Shown here: one piece after another, positions 1 to 8,214 of the stretch
Layout: every line of letters begins with the position of its first letter
Position numbering within the stretch: position 1 is the first letter of the stretch
The notes under the pieces: generated by a model
Told to the model about the DNA's origin: nothing
Database searches by the model: none
Seen by the model: the letters and a program-made list of their open reading frames with translations, nothing else
Assembly: GCF_050632385.1 (NCBI RefSeq)
Contig: NZ_CP192599.1
Coordinates: 1,550,001-1,614,000, forward strand
Origin: Humitalea sp050632385
GTDB taxonomy: Bacteria; Pseudomonadota; Alphaproteobacteria; Acetobacterales; Acetobacteraceae
Reading direction: 5' to 3'
DNA: 64,000 bases
Position numbers and translations under genes: made by a program

Positions 1-1544
1 CTCGTCACATCATACGTGACCCGGTTGATCCCCCGCACCTCATTCACGATCCGGCCCGCGACCCGGGTCAGGAACGCGACCTCGAACGGATACACATCCG
101 CCGTCATCCCATCCGTGCTGGTCACCGCCCGCAGCGCGCAGGCGTGGTCATAGGTCCGTCCATCGCCCATCACCCCCACCGTCCGCACCGGCAGCAGCAC
201 GGCGAACGCCTGCCAGATCTGGTCGTAGAGCCCCGCGTTGCGGATCTCCTCCAGGTAGATCGTATCGGCCTTGCGCAGAATATCCGCGCGTTCCCGCGTC
301 ACCTCGCCCGGAATGCGGATCGCCAGGCCGGGGCCGGGGAAGGGGTGGCGGCCGACGATCTCCTCCGGCATACCCAATTCGCGGCCCAGCGCCCGGACCT
401 CGTCCTTGAACAGGTCGCGCAGCGGTTCGACCAGTTGCATCCGCATGCCCTCGGGCAGGCCGCCGACATTGTGGTGCGACTTGATCGTGACCGATGGCCC
501 GCCGGTCGCCGACACGCTTTCGATCACATCCGGATACAGCGTGCCCTGCGCCAGGAAGTCGGCGCCGCCGATCTTGGTCTGCTCTTCTTCAAAGACCTCG
601 ATGAACAGGCGGCCGATGATCTTCCGCTTGGCCTCCGGGTCGGTGACGCCGGCCAATTCGCCCAAGAACATGTCGCTGGCATCGCGATGCACCAGGCGGA
701 TGTTGAAGCGGTCGCGGAAGGTCGCCACGACCTGCGTGCTTTCATTCGCCCGCATCAGCCCGTGGTCGACATAGATGCAGGTCAATTGGTCGCCGATCGC
801 CTCATGCAGCAGCACCGCCGCCACCGAGGAATCCACCCCGCCCGACAGTCCGCAAATCACGCGACCCGAACCGACCTGCGCGCGGATGCGGGCAATGGCC
901 TCGGCGCGGAAGCCGGCCATGGTCCAGTCCCCGGTGCAGCCGCAGACCAGATGCGTGAAATTGCGCAGCAGGGCCGCGCCATGCGGGGTATGCACGACCT
1001 CCGGATGGAACATCGTGCCGTAGTAATGGCGCGCGTCATTGGCGATCAGGGCGAAGGGCGCGCCCTCGCTGCTTGCCACGACGCGGAAACCCGGCGGCAG
1101 CACGGTGATGCGGTCGCCGTGGCTCATCCAGACGTCTTCGCGTGCCCCCGGCGCCCAGACGCCCTGGGTGATCGCGCAATCGCCGGTGATATCGACCGTG
1201 GCGCGGCCGAATTCGCGGGCGTGCCCACCCTCGACCGTGCCGCCCAACTGCGCCGCCATGGTCTGCTGGCCGTAACAGATGCCCAGTATTGGCAGACCCA
1301 TGCCGAATATGGCATCCGGCGCCCGCGGGCTTGCACCCTCGGTCACACTCGCCGGCCCGCCGGACAGGATAATTCCCTTTGGCGCGAAAGCGACGATTCG
1401 TTCGGCTGCGGCGTTATTGAAGGGCCAGACTTCGCAATACACGCCCGATTCGCGCAGGCGGCGGGCAATGAGCTGGGTGACTTGGCTGCCGAAGTCCAGG
1501 ATCAGGATGCGGTCCTGGGGGCCATGCGGTGGGGTCTGTGTCAT
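1..1544 (-). CDS. guaA: GMP synthase (glutamine-hydrolysing), 3' end cut by window
   Basis: Converts XMP to GMP using glutamine and ATP, the last step of guanine nucleotide synthesis in the cytoplasm. The N-terminal class I glutamine amidotransferase domain starts with LILDFGSQ near residue 14 and carries the nucleophile Cys90 in GICYGQQ. The ATP-pyrophosphatase P-loop LSGGVDSS lies near residue 233. The reading frame runs off the left edge in the conserved C-terminal stretch NRVTYDVT, so only a few residues are missing from a protein of about 520. The ATG at 1544 places MTQTPPHG directly before the conserved core. Function is certain. Confidence 0.96.
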   Translation of the reverse strand, partial: MTQTPPHGPQDRILILDFGSQVTQLIARRLRESGVYCEVWPFNNAAAERIVAFAPKGIILSGGPASVTEGASPRAPDAIFGMGLPILGICYGQQTMAAQLGGTVEGGHAREFGRATVDITGDCAITQGVWAPGAREDVWMSHGDRITVLPPGFRVVASSEGAPFALIANDARHYYGTMFHPEVVHTPHGAALLRNFTHLVCGCTGDWTMAGFRAEAIARIRAQVGSGRVICGLSGGVDSSVAAVLLHEAIGDQLTCIYVDHGLMRANESTQVVATFRDRFNIRLVHRDASDMFLGELAGVTDPEAKRKIIGRLFIEVFEEEQTKIGGADFLAQGTLYPDVIESVSATGGPSVTIKSHHNVGGLPEGMRMQLVEPLRDLFKDEVRALGRELGMPEEIVGRHPFPGPGLAIRIPGEVTRERADILRKADTIYLEEIRNAGLYDQIWQAFAVLLPVRTVGVMGDGRTYDHACALRAVTSTDGMTADVYPFEVAFLTRVAGRIVNEVRGINRVTYDVT

Positions 1545-1647
1545 CGCGGGCTTTGACCACGACGGGCGGATCGCTTCAAGGCAGAGCTTAAAGCCGCCGT
1601 TAACTTTTGTGCCGAATATTAAGGGCCTGGATCAAAGGACGTTTCCC

Positions 1648-1893
1648 ATGGGTTTACTGATCATGGCCGCCGGCGTGTTGGGGGCCTTCCTGGCCGGGGT
1701 GCAGGACGTGTCCTGGATCGCGGTGCCAGTGGCGGCGTTGTGCTGGTTCACGGGCACGCTGGTCGCCCTGCCGCGCGCCGTGGTGCTGCTGCACGAAGCC
1801 CGCGGCCTGGCCATGCTGGGCCCGCTGCTGGCGGCGAACGGCCTGTGCGCCGGGGCGCTGTTTGGCGCTGGGCGGTTGGTGGCCCTGGCCTGA
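1648..1893 (+). CDS. small hydrophobic membrane protein
   Basis: An 81-residue protein with no family I recognise. It has three hydrophobic stretches (about residues 2-17, 21-42 and 55-81) separated by short loops, one containing RAVVLLHEARG, so it is probably an inner-membrane protein with two or three helices. The ATG at 1648 is preceded by AAAGGA about 12 bases upstream. It is divergent from guaA and separated from it by about 100 bases that would hold both promoters. Function unknown; coding status is supported by the membrane-protein composition and compact fit. Confidence 0.6.
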   Translation: MGLLIMAAGVLGAFLAGVQDVSWIAVPVAALCWFTGTLVALPRAVVLLHEARGLAMLGPLLAANGLCAGALFGAGRLVALA

Positions 1894-2009
1894 AGGGGCG
1901 CGGTTGCACGGCGCAACCTCCCCGCCCATCCCGACCCCGCTGACGCAACCGTGGCTTAGCAGCGCCCATCGTCTCGCGTAGGCTTGGCGCTCGCAAGGGG
2001 ACCAAGCGC

Positions 2010-3062
2010 ATGGATTTCGCCATTTCCGGCACCACGATCGTCCTGCTCGTCATCCTGGTCCTGGCCGTTGTCACGGTCAGCAAGGGCATCCGCACCATCC
2101 CGCAGGGGGAGGTCTGGGCCGTCGAACGATTTGGTGCCTTCACCCGGCTTCTGGCGCCGGGGCTGAATTTCATCGTGCCCTATATCGACCGCATCGGCCG
2201 CCGGCTGAATGTGCAGGAACAGGTGCTGGATATCCCCGAGCAATCGGTGATCACCAAGGACAATGCGACGGTCGCGGTCGATGGCATCGTCTATTTCCGC
2301 ATCATGGACCCGGCCCGCGCCGGCTACGCCGTGCAGGATTTGACCTCGGCCCTCACCAGCCTGTCGATGACCAATATCCGCGCGGTGATTGGTGAGATGG
2401 AGATGGACGCGACTCTCTCCTCCCGCGACCGCATCAACTCCTCGCTGCTGGCGATCCTGGATGGTGCGACCGAGCCCTGGGGCGTGAAAGTCAGCCGCGT
2501 CGAGATACGCAAGATCGAACCGCCGGAAAACCTGATCCGCGCGATGAACCTGCAGATGAGCAGCGAACGCGAACGCCGCGCCACCGTCGCCAAGGCCGAG
2601 GGCGACCGTGAAGCCGAGGTGAAGCGCGCCGAGGGCGCCAAGGCCGCCATCGTGCTCGCCGCCGAGGGCCGCCGCGACGCCGCCTATCGCGACGCGGAGG
2701 CACGCGAACGCCTGGCCCAGGCCGAAGCCGCCGCGACCCAGATGATCGCCGACGTGGCCGACCAGGCTGGCGAGGCCGCCCTGCGCTACTTCATCGCCGA
2801 GAAATACGTCGCCGCCTTCCAGTCCATCGTCTCCTCCAACCAGTCGCGGCTGGTGCTGCTGCCGATGGAAAGCGCCGGGCTTGCCAGCGGCATCATCCAG
2901 GCGATGGAATTGCTCAAGGGTGGGCCGCCTTCGGGCGGCGGCGCGACCGGCACCGGCAATCGCCCGCACCGGCCGCCGCCGGAACCGACGCCGATGCCGC
3001 CGATGGGCGCCTTGCCGGGTGCGGCGCCCGTGCCGAGGGACTCGCCATGGCTGCCTGGTTGA
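2010..3062 (+). CDS. SPFH/Band 7 membrane protein (stomatin/paraslipin, QmcA type)
   Basis: A 350-residue SPFH-domain protein. An N-terminal membrane anchor (residues about 8-25, rich in Ile/Leu/Val) is followed by the band 7 domain (about 25-190, with VPYIDRIGRRLNVQEQV and the SPFH core VKVSRVEIRKIEPP) and then a charged Ala/Glu/Arg coiled coil (about 180-260). The C-terminal tail is Pro/Gly rich. Such proteins oligomerise in detergent-resistant membrane domains and influence membrane protease activity. The gene overlaps the next one by 16 bases in another frame; the SPFH plus NfeD pairing is a conserved bacterial arrangement. Confidence 0.93.
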   Translation: MDFAISGTTIVLLVILVLAVVTVSKGIRTIPQGEVWAVERFGAFTRLLAPGLNFIVPYIDRIGRRLNVQEQVLDIPEQSVITKDNATVAVDGIVYFRIMDPARAGYAVQDLTSALTSLSMTNIRAVIGEMEMDATLSSRDRINSSLLAILDGATEPWGVKVSRVEIRKIEPPENLIRAMNLQMSSERERRATVAKAEGDREAEVKRAEGAKAAIVLAAEGRRDAAYRDAEARERLAQAEAAATQMIADVADQAGEAALRYFIAEKYVAAFQSIVSSNQSRLVLLPMESAGLASGIIQAMELLKGGPPSGGGATGTGNRPHRPPPEPTPMPPMGALPGAAPVPRDSPWLPG

Positions 3063-3505
3063 TCTGGACCCTGTCCGGGCTGGTGGCGCTGGGGGCGGAA
3101 ATGCTGGTCCCGGGCGCCTACCTGCTCTGGGTCGGCACCGCCGCGATCGGCACGGGGCTGGCCGAGGCCGCCCTCGATCCGCCGTTCTGGGCGAGCTGCG
3201 TCATCTTCCTGGCGCTGCTGGCCGGCGGGGTGACCTTCTCGCTCAAGCGCGGCCGGCCGAAGCCGACGCATCGGCTGAACACCGCCGACAGCGGGTTGGC
3301 GGGGCGGATCGGGGTGATGCTGGCGCCGGACAACGCCGGCCAGCGCGTGCGCATCGGCGACAGCGACTGGGCTGCCCGCCTGCCGCGCGATGTGCCCGGG
3401 CAACCGCCCATCGGCGCGCGGGTGCGGGTGGAGGCGGTGGACGGCACCATCCTGGTGGTGCGGCCGGAGCAGGGGCCGTCACAAGCGAAACATGATGTTG
3501 CGTAA
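3047..3505 (+). CDS. NfeD family membrane protein
   Basis: A 152-residue short-form NfeD protein: two or three N-terminal hydrophobic segments (about 4-20, 23-40 and 46-64) and a C-terminal OB-fold-like domain (about 82-145, with GLAGRIGVMLAP and GARVRVEAVDGTILVV). It lacks the ClpP-like protease domain of long NfeD. NfeD proteins act with SPFH partners in membrane microdomain organisation; the upstream SPFH gene overlaps this start, which indicates translational coupling. Confidence 0.9.
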   Translation: MAAWLIWTLSGLVALGAEMLVPGAYLLWVGTAAIGTGLAEAALDPPFWASCVIFLALLAGGVTFSLKRGRPKPTHRLNTADSGLAGRIGVMLAPDNAGQRVRIGDSDWAARLPRDVPGQPPIGARVRVEAVDGTILVVRPEQGPSQAKHDVA

Positions 3506-3537
3506 CGCCGCTTGAAGACGCGCCCCCGACGGACGAC

Positions 3538-3855
3538 ATGCCTGCCATGACCGATCCGCGCCGTCCCCATCCCGTCGTCCTCGACATGACGCCCGAGGGC
3601 ACTTTCGTTGACCCACCGACGAGCGGCGCCGCACCGATCGACCGCGCCGTCGGCAAGGTCGGCCGCATCGCGATGGCGGTCGCCGGCGTCGGGCTGGCCC
3701 TGACGCTGGGCGCGCTGGCGCTGGCGGCGCTGACCGTGCTGATCCCGGTCGTGCTGGTCGCCGGTGCCATCGCCTTCGGCGCCATGTGGTGGCGCGTGCG
3801 CCGGATGCGGCAGCAGGGCCACCAGGGCCCGGTCTTCGTGGTCATGCGCCGCTAG
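3538..3855 (+). CDS. hypothetical membrane protein
   Basis: A 105-residue protein I cannot place in a family. A polar N-terminus (about 1-40) is followed by a long hydrophobic region, about residues 42-84, consistent with two helices, and a basic tail WWRVRRMRQQ. A second ATG at 3547 (MTDPRR) is an equally possible start. It lies 32 bases after the NfeD gene on the same strand and may belong to the same transcript; a link to the SPFH/NfeD pair is only inferred from position. Confidence 0.65.
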   Translation: MPAMTDPRRPHPVVLDMTPEGTFVDPPTSGAAPIDRAVGKVGRIAMAVAGVGLALTLGALALAALTVLIPVVLVAGAIAFGAMWWRVRRMRQQGHQGPVFVVMRR

Positions 3856-3873
3856 CCACCCGTCCGGCGCGGA

Positions 3874-4206
3874 ATGGAACCTTTCCGCGTCGATCCTGGC
3901 CGGCTTTACGACGTGCGCCCGGATGGCGTCGTCGAAACCGCGGTCCCCGTTCCCGAAACCCTGGTCGCCCGCCATCACGCCCGCCTGCGCCGCTGGTGGG
4001 TGTGTGCCGTGCTGCTGAACGCCTTGACGATGGGCGCGACGGCGATGGCGGCGGCGCTGCTGGGCTGGGGTGTCGCGGCCCGGGTTGCCCTGCTGGCGCT
4101 GCTGGCCCTGCCGCTGCTGGCGGTCGCCCCCTTCCTGGCGCGGTTCGGTGCCCCGGGCGGGCGCCGGCGTCATCGCGCCCGGCCACGGGATTTTCCCCAG
4201 GCGTAA
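3874..4206 (+). CDS. hypothetical membrane protein
   Basis: A 110-residue protein of unknown family. The first 40 residues are polar, then there are two hydrophobic stretches (about 43-65 and 68-88), and an Arg-rich tail (GGRRRHRARPR). It starts 18 bases after the preceding small membrane protein and shares its layout (polar head, two helices, basic tail), although no clear sequence similarity is visible. Probably co-transcribed with its neighbours. Confidence 0.6.
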   Translation: MEPFRVDPGRLYDVRPDGVVETAVPVPETLVARHHARLRRWWVCAVLLNALTMGATAMAAALLGWGVAARVALLALLALPLLAVAPFLARFGAPGGRRRHRARPRDFPQA

Positions 4207-4249
4207 TTGTTTCTTCCAGCCCGGCCTGCTTCCGGCGCAGCCTCGGGGC

Positions 4250-4918
4250 ATGACCCGATACCCGCCCGACCGCGTGTCGCTCTTCATCCACGGCTTCACC
4301 CGTCCCGAACCGACGATCGCGGGGCCAGGCAGCGCCACCATCCTCTACCGCCCGGTCGGCCGCATCCTGCCGTTCTGGAAGGTGATTCTGGCGATCGCGA
4401 TCCTGGCGATGCTCGCGGCGCTGGCGTTTGGCGATGTCGAGGCCTTGGAGGCCGCGCAGATGACCGTCGCCCTGCTCGGCATGGCCGCCATCATCGCCAT
4501 CGACCGCCTGCTGCCCTGGCGCGGCCAGGCGCAGATCGCCGCGGGCATGGTCACCCTGGACCGCCGCACCGCCGCCGGTAGTACCGCCGAACACTGGCGC
4601 GAACCGATCGGCAACTACGCCGGGCTGCGCCCCTGGCTGGAATCCTGGACGGAGGTCACGGACCCCGGGCAATGGGCCGATGGCACGAACAGGATGGCGG
4701 TCGGCCAGCGCCAGCGCAGCCGTCGCGCGCGGCTCTGGCTGTTCCTGGAACACGCGACCGACCCCGGCCGCAGCCTGCCGGTCATGCGCCACGACGACGG
4801 TGGCGACGGGGGGATCGCCACGCGCGATTTGGCCACCCGCCTCGGCGTGCCATTGCTGGACATGGGCCTGCTGGACCGGCGCGATGGCGCACCGGTCCAG
4901 CCCGTCACGGCACGATGA
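4250..4918 (+). CDS. hypothetical membrane protein
   Basis: A 222-residue protein I do not recognise. Two hydrophobic segments are visible (about residues 40-61 and 67-86), followed by a cytoplasm-like C-terminal part of about 135 residues that is rich in Arg and Asp. The ATG at 4250 was chosen because it begins the first plausible protein-like stretch; the frame is open further upstream but there reads as the antisense of other genes. The 3' end overlaps that of the convergent fasciclin gene by 14 bases. Confidence 0.6.
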   Translation: MTRYPPDRVSLFIHGFTRPEPTIAGPGSATILYRPVGRILPFWKVILAIAILAMLAALAFGDVEALEAAQMTVALLGMAAIIAIDRLLPWRGQAQIAAGMVTLDRRTAAGSTAEHWREPIGNYAGLRPWLESWTEVTDPGQWADGTNRMAVGQRQRSRRARLWLFLEHATDPGRSLPVMRHDDGGDGGIATRDLATRLGVPLLDMGLLDRRDGAPVQPVTAR

Positions 4919-5474
4919 TGCTGTCCAGCACGTGGATGACGCCGTTCGATGCCTCGATATCCTGCCGGATCAGCCGCGCGGAGCGCAGGCCGACGCTGGC
5001 CACCCCGGCCCCAAGCCCGCCGCCCCCGGCCGATTCCACCGTGATCCGCCCGGCCTGGCGCGGATCGACCGTGAGGCGTGATCCGTTGCGCGTGGTGTAG
5101 GTCTGCACCTGGCCGCCCATGCTGGCGATGGTGTGGCGGCCATCGACGATCAGGTTGTTGATCACGGCGGCCAGGCGCAGCCGCTCGGTGTCCGACATCA
5201 GGCTTTCGCGCAGGAAGCCCGGCAGTTCCTCCCAGCCCGAATTGGTGAAGGCAAAGACGGTGTAGGTTCCAGCGCCGCCCAGGGCCTGCGCCACCCCGGC
5301 GCGTTCAGCGGCGGTCGTGAAGCGGCTGAAACTGGAATCGTCGGCCAGGATCTGTAGAATGCCGCGCTGCGGCTGGCTCTGCACCACCGGGGCGCTGGCG
5401 CAGGCGGCCAAAATCCCGGCCAGGGCGAAGGCGCCAAAGGCCCGCCGCGTCGGCAGGTGGCGTTGGTTCGTCAT
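4905..5474 (-). CDS. fasciclin (FAS1) domain lipoprotein
   Basis: A 189-residue exported protein with a single FAS1 domain, an extracellular adhesion-type fold. The N-terminus has a twin-arginine-like TRRAF followed by a hydrophobic core and the lipobox LAAC with Cys25, so it is predicted to be a lipid-anchored protein, possibly Tat-exported. The FAS1 domain occupies about residues 38-188, with the conserved YTVFAFTNSGWEEL, INNLIVDGRH and the terminal ASNGVIHVLDSIIVP motifs. Length is normal for a single-domain bacterial fasciclin. The ligand is unknown. Confidence 0.92.
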   Translation of the reverse strand: MTNQRHLPTRRAFGAFALAGILAACASAPVVQSQPQRGILQILADDSSFSRFTTAAERAGVAQALGGAGTYTVFAFTNSGWEELPGFLRESLMSDTERLRLAAVINNLIVDGRHTIASMGGQVQTYTTRNGSRLTVDPRQAGRITVESAGGGGLGAGVASVGLRSARLIRQDIEASNGVIHVLDSIIVP

Positions 5475-5637
5475 TGTTGTCTCCCCGTCGCCCGCCTTGG
5501 GCTGTTACAGATCAAGAGCCGGATCGCCGACTGTCAATCAATTACGCACGATGCGACCCGGGGTTTACGCATGCTTCATGGCCCCCTGGCAGCATGCGCC
5601 GATGGAGAGCCCCACCCCCGATGCCAAAGCCTGAGCG

Positions 5638-6714
5638 ATGGCGGCCGACGCCCATGTCGCCCAGGAATTGCAACGCCTTGCCGCGCTGATCGAACAATCG
5701 GGCCTGGCGGAGCGCCGGCCAGACCTGCGGGCGCTGCTGGCCGCCGCCGCCAGCGCGCGCCACCGCCCGGACGCCCCCCAGCCCCAACCGCCGCCCCGTG
5801 TGCGCGGCGGCAGCCCCGTCCCGCCGTCACGCGCCAAGCGCGGGGCGAAGGCCGTCACCCTGCTGCGCGGCGTGTTGGATGCGGCGATGGTGCTGGCCGC
5901 GGGCTGGCTCGCGCAGGACCTGTGGCAGGGCCATGGCGAATGGCAGGATCGGCTATGGGTGATCGGCCCGCTGGCCGCCGCCTGGCTGGTGCTGCGGTTC
6001 CAGCCGCTGCGCGATGCGGGCTACGAGGCGGGTTTCCGCCTGGTCTACGAAGCGACCTTCGCCTGGGACTGGCTGGCCGAGGCCTTCCATACCGTCGCCA
6101 TGCTGCGCTTCGCCCGGCGCCAGGCGGCACGGGATGTGATGGCCGCCTGGCGCCACCACCGGGGCGGGCTGGGCCCCGCGCCGGGGCTGGATGCGGTGGA
6201 GGCCTTCCTGCGCCAGGAATTCGGGACCGTCGCGGCGCAATCCTTCCGTGCCGCGGTGGTGACGCGGATCGGCCCCGGTGGTGGCCGCACCGATTTCATC
6301 CTGCGCGGCGGCCCACCCCCGCCAAGCCGCCACGTCGCCCGCCGGGTCGAGGCTCTGCGCTGGTCGGCCCTGATCCGCTTGTTCGAGGATGTGGCCCGCG
6401 GCGGCGCCTTCTGGCCGGCCCATGTGGTCCCGTCCTGGACCCCGGCCCCTTTGCCGGAGGTGCTGCGCGCGGCACCCCCGTCGCCCGATGCGGTCGTACC
6501 CTTCGACCCGGACGCCGACGCCCGCCGCAGCCACGCCCTGGCGCTGCGCGAGGCGCTGCGTCGCAAGCGCCAGAACCTGAGCGAGACCTATACCTGGAAC
6601 CTGAAAACCCCGGGCGAGATCGCGCAGCGTGACGTCCACGCCGCCGGCCTGCGCGTGGAGATCGCGGCGATGGAGGCGGAGCTTGCGACGCTGAAGCGGG
6701 CAGGGGTCGGCTGA
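5638..6714 (+). CDS. hypothetical membrane-associated protein
   Basis: A 358-residue protein with no recognised family. An N-terminal helical segment (AAEL/LAALIEQSG-like, about 1-40) is followed by a Pro/Arg-rich linker, two hydrophobic stretches (about 75-95 and 102-120), a soluble middle region, and a C-terminal helical stretch (about 300-355, LREALRRKRQNLSETYTWN and VEIAAMEAELATL) that could form a coiled coil. It stands alone between the fasciclin lipoprotein and the SLATT-like protein. Start is the ATG at 5638; no strong ribosome site is visible. Confidence 0.6.
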   Translation: MAADAHVAQELQRLAALIEQSGLAERRPDLRALLAAAASARHRPDAPQPQPPPRVRGGSPVPPSRAKRGAKAVTLLRGVLDAAMVLAAGWLAQDLWQGHGEWQDRLWVIGPLAAAWLVLRFQPLRDAGYEAGFRLVYEATFAWDWLAEAFHTVAMLRFARRQAARDVMAAWRHHRGGLGPAPGLDAVEAFLRQEFGTVAAQSFRAAVVTRIGPGGGRTDFILRGGPPPPSRHVARRVEALRWSALIRLFEDVARGGAFWPAHVVPSWTPAPLPEVLRAAPPSPDAVVPFDPDADARRSHALALREALRRKRQNLSETYTWNLKTPGEIAQRDVHAAGLRVEIAAMEAELATLKRAGVG

Positions 6715-6800
6715 CGCAATCTCGTTGCGATGACCTCGCCGATGTCGGTAATCTCCCGGCAAAGTATCGCTATGCCCATCTGCGCCGGGGGGCTGCTTGC

Positions 6801-7370
6801 ATGTCTGACAAGGTCGTTGCCTTTGATGCCGTGGTGCGGGTGCGGCAATTCTATTCCGCCTATCTCGATAGTATTTACTACGTTGAATACTATAGGATGA
6901 TGAACAGCAAAGTGGCGGATTACGCCAGGCATCTGGATTTTCTGATTGCCCTGGGCGCAGCGCTGGGTGGCGGTGCCGGGCTCGGCATCCTGGCAAGTCC
7001 CTGGATGGCGCTGCCCTGCGGCATCATCACCGGCGCGTCGCTGGTCGTCAGCGCGGCGAAGCAATCCTACAACTGGCCGGAGAAAAGCAAGTTCTGCTCG
7101 GACATGATGACCAGGTATTCGGCCATCGCCGCGCAGGCCAGGCGATTGTGCGAGGATCTGCAGGCAGCGAGATCCTGGTCGCCCGAATTCGAGGCCGCGT
7201 TCCAGGCGATCAGGAAGCAGCTCGATGAGATCCCCGTGGATCAGTACCCCGAGATGGATGTGACCCTACGCCGAAAGATCCAGGCGGACATCGTCACGCG
7301 GGAAGCGCCACAGGCGTGGTGGAAACCGGCGCCGACCATCGGCGTGGCGCCCGCCAGCCCCGCGGCCTGA
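6801..7370 (+). CDS. two-helix membrane protein, SLATT-like layout
   Basis: A 189-residue protein. A soluble N-terminal helix (about 8-42, RVRQFYSAYLDSIYYVEYYR) is followed by two adjacent hydrophobic helices (about 45-66 and 68-88) and a charged helical C-terminal tail (about 92-165). This helix / two-TM / coiled-tail plan matches SLATT-type effector proteins that accompany nucleotide-signalling and STAND defence systems, but the match is one of layout and was not confirmed by a profile search. The first 120 bases are distinctly AT-richer than neighbouring genes and use codons such as TAT, ATA and AGG, suggesting acquisition by transfer. Confidence 0.55.
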   Translation: MSDKVVAFDAVVRVRQFYSAYLDSIYYVEYYRMMNSKVADYARHLDFLIALGAALGGGAGLGILASPWMALPCGIITGASLVVSAAKQSYNWPEKSKFCSDMMTRYSAIAAQARRLCEDLQAARSWSPEFEAAFQAIRKQLDEIPVDQYPEMDVTLRRKIQADIVTREAPQAWWKPAPTIGVAPASPAA

Positions 7371-7386
7371 GCCAATGGAGACGCGC

Positions 7387-7491
7387 ATGACCATCGCCCC
7401 CCCAAAGCCACCAAAACCCTTGCCGCCCGGTCCGCCCGATCCTTGGCCCACCGGGCTCAGGACAGCATCTGCAGATCGCCGTCGATGCTGA
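7387..7491 (+). CDS. possible 34-residue proline-rich peptide
   Basis: A short frame directly after the SLATT-like gene, with GGAG at 7377-7380 and a six-base spacing to the ATG. The product begins MTIAPPKPPKPLPPGPPDP and is about one third proline. Its 3' end overlaps the 3' end of the convergent SDR gene by 35 bases. The ribosome site and the position favour translation together with the gene upstream, but composition bias in this GC-rich DNA could also create such a frame. No function can be assigned. Confidence 0.3.
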   Translation: MTIAPPKPPKPLPPGPPDPWPTGLRTASADRRRC

Positions 7492-8212
7492 TCGCCTGGC
7501 CGCTGGTGGTCCGCCCGCGCGGGCTGGCCAGCAGCAGGATTTGGTCGGCCAATTGGCGCGGCGTCACGTAATCCTTGACGCTGGCATAGGCAAAAGCCTG
7601 CGCCTCGATCTCGGCGAAACTCACGCCACGCGCCTGGGCCTTGGCTTCCAGCACACGGCGCTGGCGGTCGCCGGCCACCAGCCCGGGCAGGATCGCATTC
7701 ACCCGGATGCCGGCACCGCCCAATTCGATCGCGAGTGACTTGGTGAAACCGATCACCCCCCATTTCGCCGCCGCATAGGGCGCCCGCAGCCCAAAGCCGA
7801 AGCGGCCGGCGGCACTGGACAGGTTCGTCACCGAGGCATTGCTGCTGCGTCGCAGCAGCGGAATCGCCAGCCGCGCGACGTTGAACTGCCCGGTCAGGCA
7901 GATGTCGAGGCAGCGGTCCCAATCCTCGGGGTTGATCTCCTCCACCAACCCCGTCGGCCCGGCGATACCCGCGTTATTCACCAGCACATCCAGCGCATCG
8001 ATCCCCGCAAAAAGCGCCGCGACCGAGGCGCGGTCCGACACGTCGCAGCGCGTGCCGGTGATGCCCGGCGGCAGGGTGGCCAGCGCCGCCTCGTCCACGT
8101 CGCAGACATGGACCTGCGCCCCTTCCTCCCAAAACGCCTCGGCGATGGCGCGGCCGATGCCGCCCGCCCCAGCGGTGACCAGAACACGCGCATTCTGCAG
8201 TCCGAGATCCAT
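7457..8212 (-). CDS. SDR family NAD(P)-dependent oxidoreductase
   Basis: A classical short-chain dehydrogenase of 251 residues. Visible elements are the dinucleotide-binding TAGAGGIG (13-20), the D60-containing CDVSD, NNAG (79-82), and the catalytic Ser133, Tyr146 and Lys150 with 12 residues between Ser and Tyr. The C-terminus ends in the usual substrate-loop and DGDLQML region. The start is taken as the ATG at 8212 because AAGGAGG lies seven bases before it; that ribosome site is inside the last codons of the upstream GntR gene, so the two are translationally coupled. Substrate unknown, probably an alcohol or hydroxy acid handled by the adjacent importer cassette. Confidence 0.9.
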   Translation of the reverse strand: MDLGLQNARVLVTAGAGGIGRAIAEAFWEEGAQVHVCDVDEAALATLPPGITGTRCDVSDRASVAALFAGIDALDVLVNNAGIAGPTGLVEEINPEDWDRCLDICLTGQFNVARLAIPLLRRSSNASVTNLSSAAGRFGFGLRAPYAAAKWGVIGFTKSLAIELGGAGIRVNAILPGLVAGDRQRRVLEAKAQARGVSFAEIEAQAFAYASVKDYVTPRQLADQILLLASPRGRTTSGQAISIDGDLQMLS

Positions 8213-8214
8213 GT

